From NCBI GenBank assembly GCA_035293565.1, contig DATGMP010000060.1, positions 29,949 to 93,948 of the forward strand: a DNA stretch of 64,000 nt. The letters run 5' to 3'. This DNA is from DATGMP01 sp035293565 (GTDB taxonomy: Bacteria > Pseudomonadota > Alphaproteobacteria > BOG-932 > Roseiterribacteraceae). The first letter of the stretch is position 1, and each line of letters begins with the position of its first letter. The notes under the pieces are model-generated. The model did not search any database. It had not been told where the DNA came from and saw only the letters and a program-made list of their open reading frames with translations. This document shows, in pieces, positions 33,316 through 42,089 of the stretch. Both the position numbers and the translations under genes were made by a program.

Positions 33316-34508
33316 CGAAGACTGATCGCGGCAAATCCCGGCGGCCCGCCACCGTCGCTGCGCATGCCGGCTTCGATCCGGCGAGCCATCACGGCACGGT
33401 CAATCCGCCGGTCTACCGCACATCCACCGTCCTCTTCCCGACCGTCGAGGCTCTCGAGCGCGGCGAGACCAAGCCGTTCGAGGGCATGCGCTACGGTCGG
33501 ATCGGCACGCCGACCAGCAAAGCCTTCGAGGACGCCCTGGCGGCCTTGGAAGGCGGGCATAGCGCTGTCGTCGCCAACTCGGGCCTCGCCGCCTGCACGA
33601 CCGCGCTCCTATCCTGCGTCAAGGCCGGCGATCATGCGCTGATCACGGATTCCGTCTATGGCCCGACGCGCGCCTTCGCCAGTCGGATGCTGACGGCGCT
33701 GGGCGTGGAGGTCGAATATTATCCGCCGACGATCGGCGCCGGCATCAAAAGCCTGTTCAGGCCCAACACGCGCGCCGTCTATCTCGAATCGCCGGGCTCT
33801 TGGAGCTTCGAGGTTCAGGACGTTCCGGCAATCGCGGAGGCCGCGAAGGCGCAAGGGTCCAGCGTGCTGATGGACAATACGTGGGCGACGCCCGTGCTTT
33901 TCCAGCCTCTGGCGCACGGCGTCGATCTGTCGATTCAGGCCGTGACCAAATACATATCCGGCCATTCCGACGCCATGCTGGGCGCGATTACCGTGCGCGA
34001 CGCCGTGGGGTTTCAGCGCCTCAAGACCACCCAGATCATGATGGGCCAATCGGCGGGGACGGAAGAGCTCTATCTCGGCCTGCGAGGCCTGCGCACGCTG
34101 CCCGTCCGGCTGGAGCGCCACGGCCGAACCGGGCTGGCGCTCGCCGAATGGCTGGCCGGACGGGACGAGGTGATCAAAGTCCTGCATCCTGCCCTTCCAA
34201 GCGATCCCGGCCATCACCTTTGGAAACGCGACTTCGCCGGCTGCTCCGGCCTGTTCGGCGTGCTGATCAAGCCCTACGACCGCGCCGCCGTGACCGCGAT
34301 GGTCGAGGGGATGAGCCTGTTCAAGATGGGCTGGAGCTGGGGCGGCTTCGAATCGCTGATCGTCCCCGGATTCCATCTTCCGCTCCGCACGACCGGCACG
34401 TGGCCCGAAGGCGTGCTCCTCCGGATACACGCCGGCCTCGAGGACCTCGACGATTTGAAGGACGATCTCGAAGACGGCTTCCGAAGGCTCGCGAAAGTGG
34501 CGGGCTAG
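33312..34508 (+). CDS. metC: Cystathionine beta-lyase
   Basis: A 398-residue PLP enzyme of the Cys/Met metabolism family. K213 in QAVTKYISGHSD binds PLP, and GMRYGRIGTPTSKAFE and SGLAACTTALLS are typical. The C-terminal SWGGFESLIVP segment is characteristic of alphaproteobacterial MetC. It cleaves cystathionine to homocysteine, pyruvate and ammonia. It is the last gene of the three-gene operon; no obvious terminator hairpin follows. Confidence 0.9.
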   Translation: MTKTDRGKSRRPATVAAHAGFDPASHHGTVNPPVYRTSTVLFPTVEALERGETKPFEGMRYGRIGTPTSKAFEDALAALEGGHSAVVANSGLAACTTALLSCVKAGDHALITDSVYGPTRAFASRMLTALGVEVEYYPPTIGAGIKSLFRPNTRAVYLESPGSWSFEVQDVPAIAEAAKAQGSSVLMDNTWATPVLFQPLAHGVDLSIQAVTKYISGHSDAMLGAITVRDAVGFQRLKTTQIMMGQSAGTEELYLGLRGLRTLPVRLERHGRTGLALAEWLAGRDEVIKVLHPALPSDPGHHLWKRDFAGCSGLFGVLIKPYDRAAVTAMVEGMSLFKMGWSWGGFESLIVPGFHLPLRTTGTWPEGVLLRIHAGLEDLDDLKDDLEDGFRRLAKVAG

Positions 34509-34622
34509 TCGCAGGCCCCTTCACGATCCGTTAGCCTTCCTTGCTCATAATCCCGCCTGTAGGAGTCTGTCCGGGTTCCGGGTGGACCCATCAACCTTGA
34601 GCGGGTCTTGCGGTAGAGAGCA

Positions 34623-37262
34623 ATGTCGATCACCAGTCTGAGCGGCCTCAGCGGCATGCCGTCGCTCTTCATCTTCGATACGGAGGTGCAGAAGCAATCG
34701 GCCCCGCTCACCATGACCGCAAATGACCCGCAGGTGAAAGCCGACGTCACCTACTTCACCTCGCACATCGCGAAGCTGAAATCCGTAAACGATTTCCTCA
34801 ACGACCCCAAGCTGGTGAATTTCGTGCTGACGGCTTTCGGGCTGCAGAGCGAGACGAGCGCGATGGGCATCGTCAAGCAGGTCTTGACGCAGGATCCTAC
34901 GTCCAGCACATCGCTCGCCAATCAGCTCGCCGATCCACGCTGGCAAAAGCTTGCGACCGCGCTCGATTTTTACCATCGCGGAGTCGCGGGCCTCCAGGCC
35001 TACACTTCGACCACTTCGCAGAAAATCGGCTCGGGCTCCTTTACTTTCACGCTCAACACCAGCCCGAACTTCAAGATCGGCCAGACGGTGACCTTCGCGG
35101 ACTCAGCCCATCCGCGGCAGAACTTCCTGGTCGGGTCGGTGACGGCGATCAACGGGTCCTCGGTCACGCTCAGCGTTCAATCGGGCATCGGCGCCGTCGG
35201 CTCGGGCACGATCGCCAATTGGACGGCCTACGCGAACAATGCGAAATCCGGCGGGACGACGACGCTGCCGAGCACGGTCGTTCAGAACATCGTGCAGCAA
35301 TACACGACGGCCCAGTTCGAGAATAATCTCGGCCAGGCGAGCACGCCCGCGGAAGAAGCGGCCTATTTCCTGCGCAATATCGGCGGCGCGACGTCCTATT
35401 ACCAGATACTGGCCGACCCGGTTCTGCTGAACGTCGTCGAAGGCGCGTACGGAATTCCCAAGAACATCGCCGTGCAGCCGATCGCGGACCAGGCGCATCT
35501 CCTTCAGTCCCAGTTCGACATCAAGACTCTGGAGAATCCGAACGCCACCAAATTCGCGAACGCCAATACGGACCAAACGACGCTGCAAAATGTCGGCCAG
35601 GTGACCTCGGCCGCGCAATCGGCCGTGCAGAGCGTGGTCTCTCAGATTCAATCGATCGTGCAGCAATATGAATGGTTGCCGGGTGTCACGGATCCGAGCG
35701 GGAGCAACTCGGCCGCGATCGCCCTGCAGCAGAATTCGGTGCCGGTGCTCGCGCAAGCCTCCGGGCTGATCGGAGCCGCGAACACGGCCCTCGGCAGCGC
35801 GTCGAGCGCGCTCGCGACATTAAATCAACTCGTGACGCAGGCGCCCTCTGCCGACAGCACGACGCTCGCCACTTACAAGGCTCAGTTTCAGCAGCTGACG
35901 GCGCAGATCCAGAGCAACATCGCCAACGCGAGCTACACGAGCCCGGCGACTGGAACGACCGACAATCTCTTGACGAACGGTTCTCTCAGCCTGTCGGCTA
36001 CCGTGAAGACCGGCGAGACGATCACGTTCAACGGGATCGGCATGGATACGTCGACTCTCGCATCGCAGCTCAACGCCGCCAACACCGCCTTTCAGAGTAT
36101 GACGGTGGGCGGGACCGTCGATCCAACCGTTTCGTCCAACCTGTCGTCCGCGGGCTCTACGGTAAGCACGACCCAAACCCAGGTGACGGGCCAGCTTCGC
36201 AACTGGAATCAGGCGGTCCAGGACAGCGGCACCTTTGTCGCGGCACTGAGCAGCGGACCCTTGAACGCGGGCCTTGCCGCCGGCCAGGACGCGCAATCGC
36301 GGATGACGACGATCGGCGGCGACATTCAGCAACTCCAGACGCTCGCCAACGAATCGGCCGATCCGAGCTTTAGCGGCGACCGCACCGCGCTGAACACGCA
36401 GGCTCAGACGCTGATCAGCCAGATCAATTCGTCGATCTCGACCCAAGGCACGGGCATTTCCGACAATCTGCTCACGGCGTCGCAGACCTATTCGCTGATC
36501 GGCAGCGATTCGCTGACAATGCGAAGCGCGGCGCTGAACACGAGTATTACCAACAACCTGACGGGCACGGACATCAGCACGCAGTCGGGCGGTCAATCGC
36601 TGCAGAATCTCATCACGAACACGCTCCAGCCGGCGCTGCAGCAGGCGCAGGCGCAGATGTCGACGGACGTGAACACGGTCAGCACGACGATCAACACCTT
36701 CGATCCGCGGGCCAAGATCGACACGCAGTTAAAGAAGCTCGTCTCCAACATGTCGACTATCGAAGCGTCCGCGGGCGTGAACGGCCAGAACCTGATTGCG
36801 ACGAACGCTCAGACGATGGGCGTGTCGCTCAAGACGACCGGGGACAATTTCACGATTCACGCATACGGCGACTTCGACTCGCAGGTAACCGGCGTCCTTC
36901 AACAGGCCGTGACCGCCTTATCGACATCGAGCACTGCTCCGACCAGCTTGCTGCAGCAGGCCTTGGGAAACGCGGAATCGGTTCAGACGGAGTTAAACGG
37001 AGACGTCGCAAACCTGACGCCCGATCAGAACAAGATCAATGCCCTGGTAACACAGCAAACCCAGCAGAACACCGCCGCCCAAACCGATCCCTACACGCAG
37101 GCCAGCGCGGCGGCGCAGCAGCTGGTGCAGCGCTATCTGGCGCTGCAGGACGCGCAGAACTCGACCTCCAGCCCAAACGCCTATTTGCTGACGCTGCTCG
37201 GCAACGCCACGACGCAAGGCGTCGTGAATATCGACCTCAGCAGTCTCAATCTGACAGCCTGA
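34623..37262 (+). CDS. Large DUF1217 protein, probable secreted flagellar component
   Basis: An 879-residue Ser/Thr/Gln/Asn-rich protein with no cysteines and no signal peptide, composition typical of flagellar axial or hook-filament proteins. The first about 300 residues match the DUF1217 family found in rhizobial flagellar loci (DVTYFTSHIAKLKSVNDFLN, AAYFLRNIGGATSYYQILAD), but the domain is split by an about 60-residue beta-rich insert (residues 140-200). The rest is a long alpha-helical, repetitive stretch unlike ordinary DUF1217 proteins of about 300 residues. It ends beside a convergent FlaG-like gene and opens the flagellar region. Start ATG follows GGTAGAGAGCA. Confidence 0.7.
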   Translation: MSITSLSGLSGMPSLFIFDTEVQKQSAPLTMTANDPQVKADVTYFTSHIAKLKSVNDFLNDPKLVNFVLTAFGLQSETSAMGIVKQVLTQDPTSSTSLANQLADPRWQKLATALDFYHRGVAGLQAYTSTTSQKIGSGSFTFTLNTSPNFKIGQTVTFADSAHPRQNFLVGSVTAINGSSVTLSVQSGIGAVGSGTIANWTAYANNAKSGGTTTLPSTVVQNIVQQYTTAQFENNLGQASTPAEEAAYFLRNIGGATSYYQILADPVLLNVVEGAYGIPKNIAVQPIADQAHLLQSQFDIKTLENPNATKFANANTDQTTLQNVGQVTSAAQSAVQSVVSQIQSIVQQYEWLPGVTDPSGSNSAAIALQQNSVPVLAQASGLIGAANTALGSASSALATLNQLVTQAPSADSTTLATYKAQFQQLTAQIQSNIANASYTSPATGTTDNLLTNGSLSLSATVKTGETITFNGIGMDTSTLASQLNAANTAFQSMTVGGTVDPTVSSNLSSAGSTVSTTQTQVTGQLRNWNQAVQDSGTFVAALSSGPLNAGLAAGQDAQSRMTTIGGDIQQLQTLANESADPSFSGDRTALNTQAQTLISQINSSISTQGTGISDNLLTASQTYSLIGSDSLTMRSAALNTSITNNLTGTDISTQSGGQSLQNLITNTLQPALQQAQAQMSTDVNTVSTTINTFDPRAKIDTQLKKLVSNMSTIEASAGVNGQNLIATNAQTMGVSLKTTGDNFTIHAYGDFDSQVTGVLQQAVTALSTSSTAPTSLLQQALGNAESVQTELNGDVANLTPDQNKINALVTQQTQQNTAAQTDPYTQASAAAQQLVQRYLALQDAQNSTSSPNAYLLTLLGNATTQGVVNIDLSSLNLTA

Positions 37263-37267
37263 CGGCA

Positions 37268-37588
37268 CTATTTTTGCGGAGTCACAGGGACCGAGTCCGG
37301 GCCGCCGGCATGATTGGTTGCGGTTGCCGCCTGCCCGGTCGCTTGGGCGCGATAGGCCTTGATCGTCGCCTCGCGCGGGAACTGCACCAAGACTTTGCCG
37401 GTTTGGGGATCGCGAATCTCCCACACAGCGATCTCCGTCTGCGGATCGATCCGCACGACGGGGCTGAAATAGGACGGGCTCTTGGGTTTGGGAGCGTCGT
37501 TCGGCGCGGGCGCATGCGCCGCCTGCTGCGTCGCGATATCAGCCGCCTGAGGAAGTCGGACCGATGGCGTTAATGAGATCGTCGTCAT
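37268..37588 (-). CDS. FlaG-like small flagellar protein
   Basis: A 106-residue protein with a disordered Ala/Pro/Gln N-terminus and a C-terminal fold PQTEIAVWEIRDPQTGKVLV followed by QFPREATIKAY. This 'D.tG.v..q.P...' pattern is the FlaG core, a protein that affects filament length in other bacteria. Position between the DUF1217 gene and sciP supports a flagellar role. The start at 37588 (GAGTTGGAA ahead) excludes 24 upstream in-frame residues with no conserved features. Confidence 0.6.
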   Translation of the reverse strand: MTTISLTPSVRLPQAADIATQQAAHAPAPNDAPKPKSPSYFSPVVRIDPQTEIAVWEIRDPQTGKVLVQFPREATIKAYRAQATGQAATATNHAGGPDSVPVTPQK

Positions 37589-37659
37589 TTCCAACTCGCG
37601 AACATTCTGGTCGCAGGAAATTGACCGTTTTGGCCAGTTCAATCGAAGCATATACCCCA

Positions 37660-37790
37660 AAGATTAATGGGTTGTAAATGATCTCTAAAATCGACGATCA
37701 ATATTAATTAAAATTAATCGCAATTATTGACTTAAAAAAATTTGATTTAATTTCTATTATTCTATTCACTTTCAGCCATTTAGTGATCTT
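37660..37790. promoter_or_regulatory. AT-rich control region upstream of sciP and flaG-like gene
   Basis: A sharply AT-rich block (longest AT-only stretches of the window) with several TTAA half sites, for example a TTAA-N6-TTAA near 37705 and TTAA motifs near 37732 and 37748. CtrA binds paired TTAA sites, so this may be a CtrA-controlled divergent promoter. Spacing is not the ideal N7. Confidence 0.4.
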
Positions 37791-37846
37791 TAAGTGCTGA
37801 ATGTCACAGTCCCTCCGAGATTTCGGTACCCCACAACTCCGAGCAA

Positions 37847-38134
37847 ATGATCATGGCCTATATGAATGAGCGAAATGGGCTGAAATTGCAGGCCGACCGC
37901 GGCATTACTCCGCTGACCGAGGCGGACCTGCCTCCGCCAGACACCAAGCGTTGGGTCACGCGGCGCAAGGCCGTCGTTGTTGCCGGCGTCCGTTCCGGTC
38001 TCATCAGCCTGGAAGACGCCTGCCGGCGCTACACGCTCTCGGTTGAAGAATTCATCTCCTGGCAGAGGCTGATAGAGAAGCATGGCGTGCCCGGCCTGAG
38101 GGCCACCCGGATCCAGCATTATCGCGATCACTGA
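37847..38134 (+). CDS. sciP: SciP, CtrA-inhibiting small helix-turn-helix protein (DUF1153)
   Basis: A 95-residue protein matching SciP/DUF1153: KRWVTRRKAVVVAGVRSGLI then SLEDACRRYTLSVEEFISWQ, a helix-turn-helix core. In Caulobacter crescentus SciP binds CtrA and blocks transcription of CtrA-dependent genes in the late cell cycle, and its gene lies just before fliF, as here. A second in-frame ATG lies at 37853. The neighbouring intergenic regions contain TTAA-type sites, consistent with SciP and CtrA acting here. Confidence 0.9.
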   Translation: MIMAYMNERNGLKLQADRGITPLTEADLPPPDTKRWVTRRKAVVVAGVRSGLISLEDACRRYTLSVEEFISWQRLIEKHGVPGLRATRIQHYRDH

Positions 38135-38188
38135 TGCCAGGGAGAGGAAAGCCCCGGACCAACCTTCATTGCTTCGATAGAACTGCTG

Positions 38189-38254
38189 TTAACAGATTGA
38201 TAATCCGCGCTATTCGCCACTAGGCAAAATTTTCCTCCCTTAACACGTTCTTTA
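38189..38254 (+). promoter_or_regulatory. Two candidate CtrA boxes upstream of fliF
   Basis: TTAA-CAGATTG-ATAA at 38189-38203 and TTAA-CACGTTC-TTTA at 38240-38254 each differ by one base from the CtrA consensus TTAA-N7-TTAA. They lie 80-145 bp before the fliF start, between sciP and fliF. In Caulobacter the fliF operon is a CtrA target. Confidence 0.55.
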
Positions 38255-38333
38255 CCCAAACACCGCCAAATTCATCCCTGACGCGGCCCTTCCGGCCCGC
38301 GACGTCACTCGGCATGCGAGCGGGGGAACTGGC

Positions 38334-40004
38334 TTGAACTCCTACATCCAGACATTGCGGAATTTGGGCGCCGCCAGGCTTGGCATCATGGCGCTGGTGA
38401 CGCTCGGGGTGGTCGGGTTCTTCGTCTATCTGTCCACGCGGCTTTCGAGCGGCGACATGTCGCTCCTTTACAGCGACCTCGCCCGCACTGATTCCGGCGC
38501 CATCGTGAAGAAGCTGGACGCGCTTCACGTGCCTTATCAGGTCAACCCCGAAGGCACGAACATCATGGTTCCCTCCGACCAGGTCGGAAAGATCCGCATG
38601 GAGCTCGCCACGGACGGCCTGCCCGCCGGCGGCTCCATCGGATACGAGATCTTCGATCAGCAGCCCGCCTTCGGCACGACGAGCTTCATGCAGAACATGA
38701 ACCAGCTGCGCGCGCTCGAGGGCGAGCTCTCGCGCACGGTCGGCACGCTCGCGCCGGTACGGCAGGCGCGCATTCACCTGGTCATGCCGCGCCGTGAGCT
38801 CTTCAGCCGTGACGAAAATCCGGCCAGCGCGAGCGTCCTCCTCCAGCTCCGCCCTGGCGCGCAGCTCAGTCGCGAGCAGGTCAACGCGATCCGCAATCTG
38901 GTGGCCGCGGCCGTTCCGCAACTCAAGGCCGACGCCATCTCGATCGTGGACGATCACGGCAACCTCCTCGCGCGGCCGAGCGAAGGAGACACCGAGGCCG
39001 ATCTCGCCCAATCGATGGAAGAGCGCCGCCGCGCCTTCGAGGCGCGGCTATCGCGGACGGTCGAGGATCTGGTCGGTCGGACCGTCGGAGCGGGCAAGGT
39101 GCGCGCCACGGTCACCGCCGACATGGATTTCGATCGCGTGACAACGAACACCGATACCTATGATCCCGACGGCCAGGTCGTGCGATCCACCCAAACCGTG
39201 CAAGAAACCAACAATTCCGAAGATTCCGCCGAAAAGAACTCGGCAGTCACCGTCAACAACAACATTCCGGGCGGTCAAGCCCAATCGGGCGCGGGCGGCA
39301 ATTCGAGCAAGGTTCAAGGCAACCGGCAGGAAGAAACGGTCAATTATGAGATCAGCCACAAGACGGAAAACCATGTCCGCGAAGCTGGACAAGTAAAGCG
39401 ACTGTCGGTCGCGGTCATCGTCGACGGCACCTATGCTGCCGGCGCGGACGGCAAAGAGGTATACCACCCCCGGACCGATCAAGAAATCCAACAGATCACG
39501 CAGCTCGTGAAGTCGGCGGTGGGCTTCGAGGCCAATCGCGGCGATTCCGTTGATGTCTCCAACATGCAGTTCGTGCAGGAATCGAGCGAGCTCGGCACGG
39601 TCTCTCCCGAGACGTCGCTGCTCGGATTCAGCAAGCACGACATCATGCATCTCGCCGAAGTCGCGCTGATTGCGATCGTCGCCGTGCTCATCCTGCTGTT
39701 GATCGTGCGTCCGCTCATGACAAGGTTGCTCGCGAGCGCTCAGCTCGAGCCGCAACCCGACGGTCAGCAGCCGCTTCTCGCAGGCCCTCGCCAGGGCGTA
39801 CCCCAGCTTGCCGGACCGACCGGATCGGCACTGGCTCAGGCTCTCTCGGACACAGAGAGCGAAGAGAACGACAGCATGATCGACATCACCCAAGTAGAAG
39901 GCCGCGTGCGCGCTTCCTCGATCCGGAAAATCGGCGAAATCGTCGAGAAGCATCCGACCGAGGCGGTCTCGATCCTCCGTGGCTGGATCTATCAGGAATC
40001 GTAA
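38334..40004 (+). CDS. fliF: Flagellar MS-ring protein FliF
   Basis: A 556-residue membrane-ring protein. An N-terminal membrane helix (about 18-35) precedes the periplasmic ring-building modules (LPAGGSIGYEIFDQQ, RIHLVMPRRELFSRD); a second helix (about 442-464, VALIAIVAVLILLLIVRPL) leads into the cytoplasmic tail that binds FliG. The start is TTG at 38334 with GGGGGA ahead. It is the first gene of the fliF-fliG-fliH-fliN-flbD-flhA operon and follows two CtrA-like boxes. Confidence 0.95.
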   Translation: MNSYIQTLRNLGAARLGIMALVTLGVVGFFVYLSTRLSSGDMSLLYSDLARTDSGAIVKKLDALHVPYQVNPEGTNIMVPSDQVGKIRMELATDGLPAGGSIGYEIFDQQPAFGTTSFMQNMNQLRALEGELSRTVGTLAPVRQARIHLVMPRRELFSRDENPASASVLLQLRPGAQLSREQVNAIRNLVAAAVPQLKADAISIVDDHGNLLARPSEGDTEADLAQSMEERRRAFEARLSRTVEDLVGRTVGAGKVRATVTADMDFDRVTTNTDTYDPDGQVVRSTQTVQETNNSEDSAEKNSAVTVNNNIPGGQAQSGAGGNSSKVQGNRQEETVNYEISHKTENHVREAGQVKRLSVAVIVDGTYAAGADGKEVYHPRTDQEIQQITQLVKSAVGFEANRGDSVDVSNMQFVQESSELGTVSPETSLLGFSKHDIMHLAEVALIAIVAVLILLLIVRPLMTRLLASAQLEPQPDGQQPLLAGPRQGVPQLAGPTGSALAQALSDTESEENDSMIDITQVEGRVRASSIRKIGEIVEKHPTEAVSILRGWIYQES

Positions 40005-40017
40005 GGAGGACATAGAG

Positions 40018-41043
40018 TTGGCGTCCCCTCGCATTCGTGAAGATATCCGCGGCCTGTCGGGCCCGGAGAAGGCCGCGATTTTCATGCTGGCACTGGGCGA
40101 CGACCAGGCGACGCGCCTGTTCGCCCACATGGATGACGACGAGGTGCGCGAGATCGCCCAGACGATGGCCAATCTGGGGATGATCAGCTCGAACGTGGTC
40201 GAGCGGCTGTTTCATGAATTTGCCGAACAGATGTCATCGACCGGATCTCTGGTGGGTAGTCTGGCTTCGACCGAACGTTTGCTCATGAAGGTCATGGGCA
40301 AGGAAAAGGTCGATTCGATCATGGAGGAAATCCGTGGTCCGGCCGGTCGCACGATGTGGGACAAGCTGGGAAACGTGAACGAAAGCGTGCTCGCGAACTA
40401 CCTAAAGAATGAATATCCGCAGACGGTTGCGGTGGTCCTTTCCAAGATTCGCCCGGACCACGCCGCCCGCGTGTTGGCGCAATTGCCCGAAACCTTCGCC
40501 ATGGAAGTGGTAATGCGGATGCTGCGCATGGAGTCGGTGCAGAAGGATGTGCTGGACGACGTCGAACGCACGCTCCGCAATGAATTCATGTCGAACCTCG
40601 CGCGCACCAGTCGCCGCGACGCGCACGAGATGATGGCCGAGATCTTCAACAATCTCGAGCGCTCGGTCGAGAGCCGATTCCTTACGGCGTTGGAAGAGCG
40701 CAACCGTGACTCGGCCGAGAAGATCAAGGCGCTGATGTTCACCTTCGATGATCTTCAAAAGCTCGATCCATCAGGCATCCAGCTCATCATCCGCTCTGTC
40801 GACAAGGCGCGGCTACCCATCGCCCTCAAGGGCGCCAGCGACGCGGTCAAAGAGCTGTTCTTCTCCAATATGTCCGAGCGTGCCGCCAAGATGCTGCGCG
40901 AGGACATGTCCTCGATGGGCCCGGTCAGGCTGCGCGACGTCGAGGAAGCGCAGCAATCGATGGTCGTGCTCGCCAAAGATCTGGCCGCCAAGGGCGAGAT
41001 CGTGCTGGCCGACGGCCACGGCGAAGACGAGCTGGTTTATTGA
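40018..41043 (+). CDS. fliG: Flagellar motor switch protein FliG
   Basis: A 341-residue switch/torque protein: GLSGPEKAAIFMLALGDDQA at the FliF-binding end, NEYPQTVAVVLSKIRPDHAA in the middle domain and the charged C-terminal torque helix SVDKARLPIALKGASDAVKE. The TTG at 40018 is chosen because a perfect AGGAGG lies 8 bp ahead; a GTG at 39979 would overlap fliF and has no ribosome site. It sits between FliF and the FliM/FliN C-ring. Confidence 0.95.
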   Translation: MASPRIREDIRGLSGPEKAAIFMLALGDDQATRLFAHMDDDEVREIAQTMANLGMISSNVVERLFHEFAEQMSSTGSLVGSLASTERLLMKVMGKEKVDSIMEEIRGPAGRTMWDKLGNVNESVLANYLKNEYPQTVAVVLSKIRPDHAARVLAQLPETFAMEVVMRMLRMESVQKDVLDDVERTLRNEFMSNLARTSRRDAHEMMAEIFNNLERSVESRFLTALEERNRDSAEKIKALMFTFDDLQKLDPSGIQLIIRSVDKARLPIALKGASDAVKELFFSNMSERAAKMLREDMSSMGPVRLRDVEEAQQSMVVLAKDLAAKGEIVLADGHGEDELVY

Positions 41044-41045
41044 TC

Positions 41046-41708
41046 ATGGTGCGCAATATCCGAAAGTTCACCTTCGACAGCTTCGTCGATTTCGATCGAC
41101 TGCCCGAGCCGACGGAGGAACATCCTGAGGCCGAAGCGCAGCCAGTCTATAGTCAGGCCGAGATCGACCAGGCGCGAGCAGATGCCTTCGAGGAAGGCCG
41201 CACCAAAGCTCTCGTCGATTATGAGAATACGGACGCACACCGGCTCACGAGTGCGGTCGAGAGGCTTGCCGACGGCATGGCGCGTCTGGGTGCGGCGGAA
41301 GAGACGCGATCACGCGAGTTCCATGCCTCGGCGATGAATGTCGCGATCGCGGCCATTCGCAAGATCATGCCCGAGCTCGCGAGGCGTTTCGGACAGCAGG
41401 AAATCGAGGCTGTCATTGCGACCGCTCTGACAGATCAGCATGACGAGCCCAGACTCGTCTTCCGTGTCCCGGATCCCCTGTTCGAGCCGGCCGCGGAAAG
41501 GATCGCGGAACTCGCGCGCCAGCGTGGCTATGCCGGGAAGACGGTGATCCTGGCGGATAGCACGCTCGGGCCCTCCGAGTGCCGTATCGAATGGGCGGAC
41601 GGCGGCGTGGAGCGGTTGACGGACCGTACGCTGGCCGACATCGCCCATGCTATTGCGCGGCTCGTCCAGACACCCCCCAACCCAGCCATCTCGCCAATCG
41701 AGCAATAA
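41046..41708 (+). CDS. fliH: FliH-type flagellar export regulator (FlbE)
   Basis: A 220-residue FliH/FlbE homologue: MVRNIRKFTFDSFVDFD at the start, a charged region with QAEIDQARADAFEEGR, and a C-terminal domain that in the family binds the export ATPase FliI. In Caulobacter flbE has this place between fliG and fliN. The start is either ATG 41046 or TTG 41040, the latter overlapping the fliG stop. FliI and FliJ are not in this window. Confidence 0.85.
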   Translation: MVRNIRKFTFDSFVDFDRLPEPTEEHPEAEAQPVYSQAEIDQARADAFEEGRTKALVDYENTDAHRLTSAVERLADGMARLGAAEETRSREFHASAMNVAIAAIRKIMPELARRFGQQEIEAVIATALTDQHDEPRLVFRVPDPLFEPAAERIAELARQRGYAGKTVILADSTLGPSECRIEWADGGVERLTDRTLADIAHAIARLVQTPPNPAISPIEQ

Positions 41709-41723
41709 CGCGGAGAGACCATT

Positions 41724-42047
41724 ATGACATCAACCGAAAACCTGCCCCTTGACGATTTGAACGCCGACATCGGCGCGCCAGCCGGCATGGTCGAGGTGCG
41801 CGAGAAGGATCTCGACGCCATCTATGACATTCCGGTGCAGATCTCGGCTGTCCTCGGCAAATCATCGATGCAGGTCGCCCAGCTTCTAAAGCTCGGCCGA
41901 GGTGCCGTCGTCGAGCTCGACCGCAAGGTCGGTGAAGCCATCGACATTTATGTCAACAATCGCCTGGTTGCCCGCGGCGAGGTCGTCGTCGTCGATGACC
42001 GGCTCGGTGTGACCATGACCGAAATCATCAAGTCGGACCGCGGCTGA
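41724..42047 (+). CDS. fliN: Flagellar motor switch protein FliN
   Basis: A 107-residue C-ring protein with the SpoA fold: IPVQISAVLGKSSMQVAQLL, LGRGAVVELDRKVGEAIDIY, NNRLVARGEVVVVDDRLGV. It forms the base of the switch complex with FliM and FliG and helps dock the export apparatus. Located 15 bp after fliH in the Caulobacter order. Confidence 0.95.
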   Translation: MTSTENLPLDDLNADIGAPAGMVEVREKDLDAIYDIPVQISAVLGKSSMQVAQLLKLGRGAVVELDRKVGEAIDIYVNNRLVARGEVVVVDDRLGVTMTEIIKSDRG

Positions 42048-42089
42048 ACCGGTCGCCAGTAACGAGAATCGCCAGAGCGGAGAAGAGCT

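Noticed and set aside
37589..37650. Sigma-54 promoter upstream of the FlaG-like gene
   Set aside because: A TGGCCAAAACGGTCA stretch on the minus strand resembles a -24 box but the -12 GC is absent at the right spacing.
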